A DNA stretch of 64,000 bases from an uncultured Pseudomonas sp. GTDB taxonomy: Bacteria; Pseudomonadota; Gammaproteobacteria; Pseudomonadales; Pseudomonadaceae. The notes below the pieces were generated by a model that saw only the letters and a list, made by a program, of their open reading frames with translations, did no database searches and was not told the origin of the DNA. Positions 15,387-23,862 of the stretch are shown piece after piece. The stretch is taken from assembly GCF_943846705.1 (NCBI RefSeq), contig NZ_OX044366.1, positions 1,488,001 through 1,552,000 on the forward strand, given 5' to 3'. How positions within the stretch are numbered: position 1 is the stretch's first letter; every line of letters starts with the position of its first letter. Made by a program: the position numbers and the translations under genes.

Positions 15387-15956
15387 ATGCTTGGGCCGAG
15401 TAAGCTGCGCGCAGATACAGGTGCGCGTTTAGGCATGTTGTTACTCACGCGAGAGCTGTTTTTGGGCCGATGTTGCGTGGTCTTCATCTTGTGTTTATTG
15501 GCCTCAACACCTTTGTTGGCAGCGTCTGACAAGAGCGCAATCCCTGGCCCGTTGTTGGCCCTCCACGCGGGCGAGCAAACCCTCGAGCTGACTCAAGAGC
15601 AACTGTTGGCGCTGCCCCAGCAGCGGGTTGCTACCACTACGGCTTGGACGAGTGGGGTCAAGGTTTTCGAAGGTCCGCTGGTGCGTGATGTGTTGGCGCT
15701 GCTGGCCGTTGTGCCGGTGGCTCCGGCAACCGCTACGCTGCGGTCATGGAATGACTATGAGGTGGCGGTAGGTATTGAGGATTACTACCAGTGGGATGCG
15801 ATCCTCGCTCATCGTATGGATGGTACGCCACTGACGTTGCTCGACTACGGTCCACTCTGGGTCGTTTATCCCCGCGATCAGCATGTCGAGTTACAGGATT
15901 CGCGCTTCGATCATAGCTGGGCCTGGATGCTGCGCAGCATCACTGTTGGTCCTTGA
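15387..15956 (+). CDS. Exported molybdopterin-fold (sulfite-oxidase-like) protein
   Basis: The 189-residue protein has a long N terminus with a signal peptide or anchor (hydrophobic at about residues 28-46, ending STPLLAAS). The mature part resembles the reduced oxidoreductase molybdopterin-binding domain: WTSGVKVFEGPLVRDVLALL, then RSWNDYEVAVGIEDYYQWDAILAHRMDG and YGPLWVVYPRD. The cysteine that coordinates molybdenum in true sulfite oxidases is not visible, so it may be a non-catalytic sensor-like relative. A very strong ribosome site (AAGGAGG) precedes the start. Genes of this kind sit next to two-component systems in pseudomonads. Here the response regulator gene begins 19 bases downstream, which suggests that the protein acts with the sensor kinase; this is inference. 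Confidence 0.72.
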   Translation: MLGPSKLRADTGARLGMLLLTRELFLGRCCVVFILCLLASTPLLAASDKSAIPGPLLALHAGEQTLELTQEQLLALPQQRVATTTAWTSGVKVFEGPLVRDVLALLAVVPVAPATATLRSWNDYEVAVGIEDYYQWDAILAHRMDGTPLTLLDYGPLWVVYPRDQHVELQDSRFDHSWAWMLRSITVGP

Positions 15957-15975
15957 GCTGAGACAGGACGTCCGT

Positions 15976-17025
15976 ATGTCTGCCTGTATTTTGTGCATTG
16001 AAGATGAAGCCACGTTGCTGGCCGATCTGGTTGAGGAATTGAGCGCCGCAGGTTACCGGGTGATTGCGGCCAACTCTGTGGATTCGGCCTTGTTGCAGCT
16101 GGAGCAGCAGCGCCCGGACCTTGTGCTGTGTGATGTCATGCTCGGTGACGACAGTACCCGTGATGGCTACTTTATCCACCAGCACATCCGCGAGCGTCGC
16201 CCAGACCTGGCGGACTTGCCGTTTATTTTCCTCTCGGCACTGGGACAGCGCAGCGCCTTGCTTGAAGCTAGGCGGGTGGGCGTGGACGATTATCTAGTAA
16301 AGCCGGTCGACTACGACATGCTGCTGGCTACCGTTAGTGGGCGTTTGGCGCAAATCGAACGGTTGCGCGGGCATGCGAGCAGCAATCAGGGTCGTTTTCT
16401 TGAACACCTGCAGAGCATATTTGCTCAGTTGCCGGGCGCGGTGCTGTTGTGTGACCCGGATGGCCAATTGTTGTATGCCAACCCGAAAGCGCGGCGCATG
16501 GCCCAAGAAGAGGGGGTCTGGACACAGGACAGCCGCGGTCGGTTGAGTTGGTGTGAGGTCAAACCCTCGTCGTTACAAACCTTCCGGCAGTATGCCAGCG
16601 AGCTACTCGTGGCCGTGGGTGCGCGCCGCGTGTTGGCGTTGGAGCGCTACAGCAGTGGCGGCGCCGTGTTTGTCAGCCTATTAAGCCTGGCGCCGGGCTC
16701 TCAGATGCTGACCGAGTCGGCCGGCAATCTGTTGGCGATTTTCGTGTCTTGCGTACAAAGCCGATCGCTGCCGGAGTTGGAAACACTGCGGTTGATTTTT
16801 TCCCTGACGCCCACTGAAGCAAGGGTGGCACTGCTTCTTGCGCAAGGCCTGCGTAGCGACGAAGTGGCGCAGGAACTGGATGTTTCGGCCAGTACGGTGG
16901 CTTTCCACCTGCGTAATCTGTTTTCGAAGACCGGGGTCGCTCGTCAGGCTGATCTGGTCGCCTTGGTGCTCAGTGCCGGTACGGCGCTGCCGGACTTAGC
17001 TATGGCCGCAGCAGTCGCGTCGTGA
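15976..17025 (+). CDS. Response regulator with REC and LuxR-type DNA-binding domains
   Basis: The chosen start at 15976, with AGGA eight bases upstream, gives MSACILCIEDEAT, the expected beginning of a receiver domain. The 349-residue protein has acidic residues E9-D10-E11, the phosphorylatable aspartate D53 (LVLCDVML) and the conserved lysine K109 (YLVKP). A middle region from about residue 125 to 265 looks PAS-like (FAQLPGAVLLCDPDGQLLYANPKARRM). Residues 277-335 form a LuxR-type helix-turn-helix (LTPTEARVALLLAQGLRSDEVAQEL, then STVAFHLRNLFSKTG). It is translationally coupled to the kinase gene. Its targets are unknown; the Tad operon and the gene just upstream are the nearest candidates. 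Confidence 0.88.
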   Translation: MSACILCIEDEATLLADLVEELSAAGYRVIAANSVDSALLQLEQQRPDLVLCDVMLGDDSTRDGYFIHQHIRERRPDLADLPFIFLSALGQRSALLEARRVGVDDYLVKPVDYDMLLATVSGRLAQIERLRGHASSNQGRFLEHLQSIFAQLPGAVLLCDPDGQLLYANPKARRMAQEEGVWTQDSRGRLSWCEVKPSSLQTFRQYASELLVAVGARRVLALERYSSGGAVFVSLLSLAPGSQMLTESAGNLLAIFVSCVQSRSLPELETLRLIFSLTPTEARVALLLAQGLRSDEVAQELDVSASTVAFHLRNLFSKTGVARQADLVALVLSAGTALPDLAMAAAVAS

Positions 17026-18419
17026 GCCAAGCGGCCAGTCATGCTCGGCGCGTGCAAGTGGTGGCCTTGGCGGCGGTGCTCTGCTTCATCTTGTTGCTGG
17101 GCTATACACTGTACAAACTCGCCGCCCTGCAGGACGAACTTCGCACTGATGTAGGCGAAAATATGGTGTGGGCGCTGAGTCAGGCGGCTTATCAGAGCGC
17201 CCGCCTGCATCAGGCGGCGTTAACGACGCCGCCAACTGCAGTCAGCGATAGCGCGCAAATCCTGCACAATAACTTGCTCATGGCCCAGTTGACTCTGCTC
17301 ACCAGCGGTGCGCAGCGCCGTTATATGCAGAGGGTGGGGGTCTTACCCGAGTTGCTGGTGTGTATCGACATGCTCGGTCAGTCGCGGCTGAGTTACGACG
17401 GGATACAACAGCGCTTACAGCGCATCAGCAATCAGGTGATGCTCGCCGACCGTGAGCTCGCCGGCAAGCGCCGCGACGCCCACCGGCGGCTGATGTTCCA
17501 AGTGATGCTAGCGGTGCTTGGGGTGTTATTGGCCGGGTCGCTGCTGTGTTGGCAGTTGATGGGCAGCTTGCGGCGCGCCAACCGCGCCCATGCCGAAATC
17601 GTCCGTCAGCATGAGCAAGCTCGTGAACTGTTGGATGCATTGCAGCAAGAACGTTTGACCAAGCTGCGTTATCGCGATTTCGTTTCATTGATGTCGCACC
17701 AGTTGCGCACACCGCTGGCGGTGATCGACTCCAGTGCGCAACGCCTGCTGCGGCAACGCGACGATGGCGAGATGGTGCAGAGCGTTAGCGAACGTATACA
17801 GCGCGTTCGCAAGTCAGTTAAACAACTGAATCAGCTGATCGGGCGGGTGCTGGAAGGGCTGCGTCTGGATGAAGAGCAGATTACCTGCAACGAGCAGGCG
17901 TCCCTGCAATTGTGCCGGTGCGACTGGCGTGAGGTGGTGGCGGAAGCACTGGAGCGCTTCGCTGACGTGGCCGCTCAGCGTTTAGTGATGCTGCGCTGGA
18001 TGCCTGATGACGGCGCGCCGCTGTGGGTCACCTGCGACCGCATGTGGTGCATGGAAATACTCTGCAATTTATTGTCTAACGCCGACAAATACAGCCCTGA
18101 CACGCAGCCGATTGAAATCACCGTGGTGGTGCGTGAGGGAGTGCTCTATTGCAGTGTGCGCGACTACGGTCAAGGCCTCGCCGAGCATGACTTGGCGCGG
18201 GTGTTCGAGCGTTTCTACCGCAGTGAGCAGGTGCAGAGCATTTCCGGTATCGGCTTGGGATTATCGATTGCCCAGACACTTGCACAGTGGCAGGGCGGTA
18301 GCCTGACAGCGCGCAATGCGAGCCAAGGCGGTGCGTGTTTTACCCTGCACCTGCCGTTAAGTGACACTGTGACTTCAGCGCCATTACCGCAATTGGTTGT
18401 TCAGCAGGGGGTTGATTAA
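17022..18419 (+). CDS. Membrane sensor histidine kinase
   Basis: The GTG start overlaps the response regulator stop (GTGA). The 465-residue protein has membrane helices at about 12-35 and 158-181 enclosing a periplasmic domain of about 120 residues. It then has a short coiled segment, the HisKA dimerisation domain with the phosphorylated histidine H226 (LMSHQLRTPL), and an HATPase domain with the N box (LCNLLSNADKY, near 348), the DYGQG motif at 381 and the GIGLGLS motif at 409. It should phosphorylate the regulator encoded immediately upstream. The periplasmic sensor domain has no recognised fold. One possibility is that it reads the state of the exported molybdopterin-fold protein. Confidence 0.9.
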   Translation: MSQAASHARRVQVVALAAVLCFILLLGYTLYKLAALQDELRTDVGENMVWALSQAAYQSARLHQAALTTPPTAVSDSAQILHNNLLMAQLTLLTSGAQRRYMQRVGVLPELLVCIDMLGQSRLSYDGIQQRLQRISNQVMLADRELAGKRRDAHRRLMFQVMLAVLGVLLAGSLLCWQLMGSLRRANRAHAEIVRQHEQARELLDALQQERLTKLRYRDFVSLMSHQLRTPLAVIDSSAQRLLRQRDDGEMVQSVSERIQRVRKSVKQLNQLIGRVLEGLRLDEEQITCNEQASLQLCRCDWREVVAEALERFADVAAQRLVMLRWMPDDGAPLWVTCDRMWCMEILCNLLSNADKYSPDTQPIEITVVVREGVLYCSVRDYGQGLAEHDLARVFERFYRSEQVQSISGIGLGLSIAQTLAQWQGGSLTARNASQGGACFTLHLPLSDTVTSAPLPQLVVQQGVD

Positions 18420-18459
18420 GCCGGGCGGTGCGCCGCTGGCTAGCAGCGCAGAGCGTAGC

Positions 18460-19071
18460 TTATGGTTGCCGCGCCGCCTTACCTTGGCTCAAGGTCCATT
18501 CCAATACCTCGCGGGCCAATTGGTCGCCGGCCTGGCCGAAGGCGCTGACCACGGCGGGTACCGAGGTGTCGTTGGCCGCTTGGCTGACGTTGAAGCGGTG
18601 GCTGGCAAGGATGCGCCGCGAGCCACTTTGCACCAGCCGCGCTTCGAACCGGATACGCGTGACCGGCTGGCCGTTCTGGTATTCGCTGTGGAAGCTGCGC
18701 AGGTCGCCGTCTAGTTCAAGGTCGGCTTGCAGGCGGCTTTCATCGCTGCTGACTGCCTTAAGGCGACCGTCATCGAGAAAGGCGTCGATCAGCCGATCCC
18801 TCAGCAGCATTGGCGCGGGGTCACTCCAGCGCACGCCTTGGTAGGCGCTGATCTGACCGCCCGGCGGCACCACAGCAATCCGTGTGCTGTCGAGCAGTTG
18901 GCTGCTGAAAGGTGTGTTCACCCTTAAGGTCCAGTTGGCGCTGGCGGCGTGGCTTGGCAGGTTGCTGGCCGGCAGACGGTAGGTGCTTAGCACCTGACTT
19001 TTCGGCAAGACCGAACAGGCGGCCAGGCTGCCAAGCAGCAGCAGAGTGGCGAACAGGCGGAAGCGGCTCAT
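18460..19071 (-). CDS. ABC-type transport auxiliary lipoprotein (PqiC/DUF330-like)
   Basis: The 203-residue product has a lipoprotein signal peptide with the lipobox LAAC, the cysteine being about residue 19. The mature domain matches the auxiliary lipoproteins of MCE transporters: STYRLP near the start, RIAVVPPGGQISAYQGVRWSDPAPMLLRDRLIDAF, and a C-terminal helix. It is the last gene of a four-gene set in the order permease, ATPase, MCE protein, lipoprotein, each overlapping or touching the next. It should sit on the inner face of the outer membrane and receive or pass phospholipids from the MCE protein, which is known for the related PqiC and LetA/B-type systems and inferred here. Confidence 0.85.
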   Translation of the reverse strand: MSRFRLFATLLLLGSLAACSVLPKSQVLSTYRLPASNLPSHAASANWTLRVNTPFSSQLLDSTRIAVVPPGGQISAYQGVRWSDPAPMLLRDRLIDAFLDDGRLKAVSSDESRLQADLELDGDLRSFHSEYQNGQPVTRIRFEARLVQSGSRRILASHRFNVSQAANDTSVPAVVSAFGQAGDQLAREVLEWTLSQGKAARQP

Positions 19072-19985
19072 GGTTGAAACTCCTTGATGGTGTCGCTGCG
19101 CAGCAGGTAGCCGGCTGGGTCTTCCTCCAGGCGGCGGGCGAAGGAGCGTAGGCTGCCGAGGGTTTCGCGCAGCTCGATAATGGTCGGGCCGAGCTCGGCG
19201 ACGCCTTGCATGCCGCCGTCGAGCGCGCTGCGGTTGTCTGTCAGCAGCTGTTCGATGGTGTTGCTGCTGCGCTCCAGCGAGGTCATCAGGCGGCTGGCAC
19301 TGTCCAGCGCCTCACGGCCCTGGCCGCTGAGCAGCTGGTTGGCGTTGCGCATCAGCTCGGCGGCTTCCTGGCTGGCTGTGCTCATCTGTTGCAGGGCCTG
19401 GCGCAGCTCATCGCGCTGATCGGCGACGCTGGCACTGGTTTGTTCGATATTTGCCAAGGTGCGTGAAATGCGCCCGATATTGTCACCGGAGAACAGCTGA
19501 TTGGCGCGGTCGAGCAGGCGCGTGACACTGACCACCAGGTCCTCACCGTTGGCCATCAGGCGCGACAGTGGCGAGGGGTCGGCGATGATTTCCACCCGTT
19601 GGTTGCCCTGGCTTTCGAGTATCGGACTTGCCGGGGAGCCGCCGTGCAGCTGGATCAATGCCGCACCGGTAATCCCGGTAATCGACAGGCGTGCCTGGGT
19701 GTCTTGTTTGATCGGCGTATTGGCGTCGACCCGGATATGCGCCCGCACCTTGCGTGGGTCTTGCGGGTCGAGGCGCAGGCTGATCACGTCGCCTACCTTG
19801 ATGCCGCTGTATTGCACCACGCTGCCCTTAGACAGGCCGCTGACGGCCTCGTTGAAAATCACGTCATAGTCGCGCAGTTCCTGATCCGAGCTGGCGTTGC
19901 TTAGCCACAGGGCAAAGGCCAGTCCGGCCGCGACCATTAATACGGTGAATAGGCCAATCAACACGTGGTGAGCACGCGGTTCCAT
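19068..19985 (-). CDS. MCE-domain (MlaD-like) periplasmic lipid-binding protein
   Basis: The 305-residue protein has one N-terminal membrane helix (about residues 8-30) followed by an MCE domain (about residues 38-118: YDVIFNEAVSGLSKGSVVQYSGIKVGDVISLRLD and TGITGAALIQLHGG). A long helical, coiled-coil-rich C terminus follows, with repeated ANQLL motifs and glutamine-rich segments. MCE proteins form hexameric rings that carry lipids across the periplasm. At 305 residues it is longer than E. coli MlaD because of the extended helical tail, as in systems that span further across the periplasm. Its gene overlaps the lipoprotein gene by four bases and touches the ATPase gene. Confidence 0.9.
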   Translation of the reverse strand: MEPRAHHVLIGLFTVLMVAAGLAFALWLSNASSDQELRDYDVIFNEAVSGLSKGSVVQYSGIKVGDVISLRLDPQDPRKVRAHIRVDANTPIKQDTQARLSITGITGAALIQLHGGSPASPILESQGNQRVEIIADPSPLSRLMANGEDLVVSVTRLLDRANQLFSGDNIGRISRTLANIEQTSASVADQRDELRQALQQMSTASQEAAELMRNANQLLSGQGREALDSASRLMTSLERSSNTIEQLLTDNRSALDGGMQGVAELGPTIIELRETLGSLRSFARRLEEDPAGYLLRSDTIKEFQP

Positions 19986-20774
19986 TTAGTCGCTCCCTGG
20001 CGCGCCGTTGGCCGCCTGTTCGGCTGCGCGTCCGCGCGGGCCGTGAAAATACTCGTGAATCCAAGGGTTGTTGGTGGCGGCCACCACGTCCAGGTGGTCG
20101 GCCACCAGCACGCGCTTTTCCGCCAGCACCGCCACCCGGTCGCAGATGGTGTAGAGCGTGTCGAGGTCATGGGTGACCAGGAACACACTGAGGCCGAGGG
20201 CATCGCGCAGGGTCAGAATCAGTTGGTCGAAGGCCGCCGCGCCAATCGGGTCGAGGCCGGCGGTGGGTTCGTCGAGAAACAGAATCTCCGGCTCCAGCGC
20301 CAAGGCGCGGGCCAGGGCGGCGCGCTTGATCATGCCGCCGGAGAGCTCGGTCGGGTATTTGTCGCCAGCTTCACGCGGCAACCCAACCAGCGCCAGCTTG
20401 ACCTGAGCCAGGCGCTCGGCCGCTGCGCGGGTGAGGCCGGCATGTTCGATCAGCGGCAGGGCGATGTTCTCGGTCACGGTCAGCGAGGAAAACAGCGCGC
20501 CGCGTTGATAGAGCACGCCGAAACGCCGTTCCAGCTGTGAGCGCCGTTCGGATGGCAGGCTCAGCAGTTCTTCACCGAACACCCGCACACTGCCGGAGTT
20601 GGCGTGGCGCAGGCCAAGAATGCTGCGCAGCAGCACCGACTTGCCAGTGCCTGAGCCGCCGACCACCCCCAGTACTTCACCGCGATAGAGATCCAGGTCC
20701 AGATCCTGATGCACGGTCTGACTGCCGAAGCGATTAACCAGCTGGCGCACTTCGATGATGGCTTCGTCTGTCAC
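19986..20774 (-). CDS. ABC transporter ATP-binding protein (MlaF-like)
   Basis: The 262-residue protein is a standard ABC ATPase: Walker A GGSGTGKS near residue 35, a Q-loop at about 90, signature LSGGM in TELSGGMIKRAALARALAL, Walker B ILFLDEPTAGLD, and the switch histidine in FLVTHDLDTL. The pairing with MlaE- and MCE-type genes marks it as the energy-supplying subunit of an intermembrane lipid transporter rather than of a solute importer. The start codon overlaps the permease gene by four bases and the stop lies directly before the MCE gene. Confidence 0.92.
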   Translation of the reverse strand: MTDEAIIEVRQLVNRFGSQTVHQDLDLDLYRGEVLGVVGGSGTGKSVLLRSILGLRHANSGSVRVFGEELLSLPSERRSQLERRFGVLYQRGALFSSLTVTENIALPLIEHAGLTRAAAERLAQVKLALVGLPREAGDKYPTELSGGMIKRAALARALALEPEILFLDEPTAGLDPIGAAAFDQLILTLRDALGLSVFLVTHDLDTLYTICDRVAVLAEKRVLVADHLDVVAATNNPWIHEYFHGPRGRAAEQAANGAPGSD

Positions 20775-21916
20775 CAGCCCATCTCCATCAAGAACAGTGC
20801 GGCGAGGGCGTCGAGCACAATCACCACAAAAATCGATTGGACCACGCTGGAGGTGGTGCGCTCACCGACCGATTGCGCACTGCCGGTGACTTTAAAACCT
20901 TCCAGGCAACCGATTACAGCAATCAGGAAGGCAAACAGCGGTGCTTTGGCCATACCGACGAGGAAGTGCTTGAGGGCGATATTTTCCTGCAGCATGGCCA
21001 GGTACATGGCCGGGGAAATATCCAGACTCAGGGCGCACACCACCGCACCGCCGAGGATGCCGCTGAGCATGGCGATAAAGGTCAGGATCGGCAGGGCGAT
21101 CAATAGGGCAAACACCCGTGGCAGTACCAGCAGCTCCAGCGGGTTGAGGCCCAGGGTGCGAATGGCGTCGATTTCTTCATTGGCTTTCATCGAGCCGATT
21201 TGCGCGGTAAAGGCGCTGGCGGTGCGCCCAGCCATGAGAATGGCGGTGAGCAGCACGCCAAATTCACGCAGGAAGGAGAACGCCACGAGGTCGACGGTGT
21301 AGATGCTCGCGCCAAAGTCCGCGAGCACCGTGGCGCCGAGAAAGGCCACCACGGCGCCGACCAGAAAGGTCAGCAGGGCGACGATGGGTACGGCATTCAG
21401 GCCGCTCTGCTGCAGGTGGGCGACCAGCGAGGTGATGCGCCAGCGATTGGGCCGCAGGGTGATCGCGGCCATGGCGGCGAGGGTCATGCCGATAAAACCG
21501 AGCAGCGCCACACTTTGCAGCCAGAGCTCTTCCAGGGCCTGGCCGATCTGCCCGAAGAATTCGCGCCAAGCCGCTATGCGTCTGCCCGGCACGACATCCC
21601 CCGCGTCGACGATGGCGTTGCCGACGGCCTGCAACAGCGCGCGGCGTTCGCTGGCCAGGCCTGGTGCATTGTGAGCCAGTTCGGCCAAGCGCTGGCTGCC
21701 GAGCAGCTCCACCAGCAGGGCCGCACCCGCAGTATCGAGGGCACCGAGTTCCTGCAGGTCGACGCTGGCCGTGCTGCCCAGCGTATCGCGCTGTTGCAGC
21801 ACCTCGGCTTCGAGGCGGGCGTAATGCGCCAGCGTCCAGTCACCACCGATGCGTAAGCCGTAAGGCGCATCGCTGTTGTTGGACTCAAGCGGGGTGATAA
21901 AGGGCGCTGTACTCAT
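20771..21916 (-). CDS. MlaE-family ABC permease with N-terminal STAS-like domain
   Basis: The 381-residue protein has an N-terminal extension of about 115 residues resembling a STAS domain (IGGDWTLAHYARLEAE and SVDLQELGALDTAGAALLVELLG). The MlaE permease domain (about residues 130-380) follows, with five or six membrane segments and the conserved GRTASAFTAQIGSMKANEEIDAIRTLGL coupling region. The ATG at 21916 is chosen; a GTG two codons upstream is possible. In E. coli the STAS partner (MlaB) is a separate protein, so this is a fused version, a known arrangement in the second Mla-like cluster of pseudomonads. It is the first gene of the four-gene operon. Confidence 0.9.
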   Translation of the reverse strand: MSTAPFITPLESNNSDAPYGLRIGGDWTLAHYARLEAEVLQQRDTLGSTASVDLQELGALDTAGAALLVELLGSQRLAELAHNAPGLASERRALLQAVGNAIVDAGDVVPGRRIAAWREFFGQIGQALEELWLQSVALLGFIGMTLAAMAAITLRPNRWRITSLVAHLQQSGLNAVPIVALLTFLVGAVVAFLGATVLADFGASIYTVDLVAFSFLREFGVLLTAILMAGRTASAFTAQIGSMKANEEIDAIRTLGLNPLELLVLPRVFALLIALPILTFIAMLSGILGGAVVCALSLDISPAMYLAMLQENIALKHFLVGMAKAPLFAFLIAVIGCLEGFKVTGSAQSVGERTTSSVVQSIFVVIVLDALAALFLMEMGW

Positions 21917-21983
21917 AACCACAGCTTAACCGTGTCGTTGGCGTTACGCCCACCCGATCGCGCCCCTGCAAGCGTGCGCAGGC

Positions 21984-22922
21984 TCAGGTTTGGCGGAATA
22001 CCAGCGCTTTCAAGGCGCTGTCCGGCTGGCTATCGGGGAATTCAGGCGGGTTACTCAGGCGCTCGCTGAAGTGCAGGCCGGGCGCTTCACTGGCCATGCT
22101 CTCAATCAGGTAGTCCGGGCCAATCTCCGGTTCGTTGCTGCAGGCCAGCACCACGCCGTTGGCGCTGAGTAGGTTGGGCAGGCGGCGTAGGACTTTTGGG
22201 TAATCCTTGCTCAATACAAAGCTGCCGCGCTGGAAGGACGGCGGGTCGATGATGATCAGGTCATAAGGCCCGTACTTGGCTACCTTGCCCCAGGACTTGA
22301 ACAGGTCATGGCCGAGGAACACCACCTGGCTGAGGTCATGTTGATTCAGCCGGTGGTTATCGCGGCCCCGGCTGAGCGCGGCTTTGGCCATGTCCAGGTT
22401 GACCACCTGCGTCGCGCCGCCGGCCAGCGCCGCCACCGAGAAACCGCAGGTGTAGGCGAACAGGTTGAGTACGCGCTTACCCTTGGCCTGGGCTTGCACC
22501 CATTGACGGCCGTGGCGCATGTCGAGGAATAGCCCGCTGTTCTGCTTGCGGCCCAGGTCGAGGCGGTAATGCAGGCCGTGCTCGCAAATGTCCCAGTGCT
22601 CCACAGGCTCGCCGAGCAGCCATTGCGTCGGGCTTTCAGGCAGGTAGCGTTGCTGCAACAGCAGGCTGTGTGCGCCACTCTGTTGCCAGGTCGTGGTTTG
22701 GCTGAGATCTAGCAGCAAGGCTTGCAGCGCCTGCAGTTCGGTATCGCTCAGTGGTTTGAACAGCGCCACCAGCAGCACGCCTTGTAGCCAGTCCACGGTG
22801 ATCTGCTCCAGCCCCGGCCAGCAACGACCACGGCCGTGAAACAGTCGGCGGGTTTCCTCGGGCGCAGCATTCAGGGCGGCAATCAGCTGGTGTTGCAGGG
22901 TGGCGAGCGCAGTTGGGGTCAT
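21984..22922 (-). CDS. Class I SAM-dependent methyltransferase (RlmI/RlmK-like)
   Basis: The 312-residue protein has an N-terminal domain of about 130 residues followed by a Rossmann-type methyltransferase fold. SAM-binding motif I is RVLNLFAYTCGFSVAALAGG, the acidic motif is VVNLDMAK, and the catalytic DPPSF motif occurs in IIIDPPSFQRGSF. These features match the Methyltrans_SAM group that includes 23S rRNA cytosine-5/guanine methyltransferases, but the actual substrate cannot be told, and the protein lacks the PUA domain of RlmI. It is encoded convergently to nothing and stands alone, just upstream of the MCE operon on the same strand (67 bases). Confidence 0.82.
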   Translation of the reverse strand: MTPTALATLQHQLIAALNAAPEETRRLFHGRGRCWPGLEQITVDWLQGVLLVALFKPLSDTELQALQALLLDLSQTTTWQQSGAHSLLLQQRYLPESPTQWLLGEPVEHWDICEHGLHYRLDLGRKQNSGLFLDMRHGRQWVQAQAKGKRVLNLFAYTCGFSVAALAGGATQVVNLDMAKAALSRGRDNHRLNQHDLSQVVFLGHDLFKSWGKVAKYGPYDLIIIDPPSFQRGSFVLSKDYPKVLRRLPNLLSANGVVLACSNEPEIGPDYLIESMASEAPGLHFSERLSNPPEFPDSQPDSALKALVFRQT

Positions 22923-22995
22923 GGGCGGCGATCAGGCAGATAAGGCGGCGATTTTAGCAGGCAGCAGGCGAGCCCGGAGCGCTGATCGCCTGTGT

Positions 22996-23010
22996 CGATA
23001 ATTGTTATCG
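22996..23010. promoter_or_regulatory. Fur-box-like palindrome upstream of the nitroreductase gene
   Basis: CGATAATTGTTATCG is a perfect 6-3-6 palindrome that agrees with 12 of the 14 defined positions of the TGATAAT-N-ATTATCA Fur core. It lies between the divergent methyltransferase and nitroreductase genes, 75 bases before the nitroreductase start. Fur is a reasonable candidate but other repressors recognise similar sites. Confidence 0.35.
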
Positions 23011-23084
23011 GTAAAGGCGTTTGGCATTGCCCCGGTGCAGTGCCTAGCATGCTCGTCTTTCTTAATCGCCTTGAAGGTACTCCC

Positions 23085-23687
23085 ATGCATATTGATGAAG
23101 CCATACGCAGCCGCCGCGCCGTTAAAGCGTATGACCCGGCATTCACCCTCAGTGAGGTGGACAAGAATGAGCTGCTGCAGTTGGCGCTGCACGCGCCGTC
23201 GGCGTTCAACTTGCAGCATGTGCGTCTGGTCGAGGTCAGCGATCCGGCGCTGCGTCAGCAACTGCGCGAAGTGGCTTGGGGTCAGGCGCAGGTGACGGAT
23301 GCGTCGATGCTGGTGGTGGTCTGTGCCCAGGTCGACAGCTGGCAGGAGCATGTCGGCCGCGTCTGGGAAGGTGCGCCAGAGGAGGTGCAGAACTACATGA
23401 GCGGCGCCATCGACACCTATTACCGCGACAAGCCGCAGGTGCAGCGCGACGAAACCATGCGCAGCTGTGGCCTGTTGGCGCAAACCTTGATGTTGGCCGC
23501 GCGCGGCAAGGGCTTGGACTCCTGCCCGATGGATGGCTTTGACTTCGATGCGGTGGCCAAGCTGATCAACCTGCCGGACAACCATGTGATTGCCCTGATG
23601 GTCGCGGTCGGCAAGAAAACCCTGGAGCCGAAGCCGCGCATCGGCAAGCTGCCGTTCAACGAGGTGGTGCTGCGTAATCGCTTCTGA
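23085..23687 (+). CDS. Nitroreductase-family flavoprotein (NfnB-like)
   Basis: The start at 23085 is chosen because the protein then begins MHIDEAIRSRRAVKAYDP, the standard N terminus of the family. AAGG lies upstream, and the frame further upstream carries no conserved sequence. The 200-residue product contains the FMN-binding features of oxygen-insensitive NAD(P)H nitroreductases: RSRRAVK near residue 9, the ALHAPSAFNLQHVRLV segment at about 39, and the LDSCPMDGFD loop near residue 145. It should reduce nitroaromatics, quinones or similar compounds. The promoter contains a palindrome resembling a Fur site. Confidence 0.88.
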   Translation: MHIDEAIRSRRAVKAYDPAFTLSEVDKNELLQLALHAPSAFNLQHVRLVEVSDPALRQQLREVAWGQAQVTDASMLVVVCAQVDSWQEHVGRVWEGAPEEVQNYMSGAIDTYYRDKPQVQRDETMRSCGLLAQTLMLAARGKGLDSCPMDGFDFDAVAKLINLPDNHVIALMVAVGKKTLEPKPRIGKLPFNEVVLRNRF

Positions 23688-23862
23688 TCCGGTGTCAGGC
23701 TGCTCGCGCTTCGGTCATCTTTACCATCACGGAGCTTAGCCTGTGGCTATTCACGTCACTAAAGATGGGATGACAAAACGATTGTTTGCGGTGAGTCTGG
23801 CGAGTACGACGGGCTGACAGCTAGCGGCCAGTCGTCGATAAAAACAAGCCTGAGGAGCCCGC

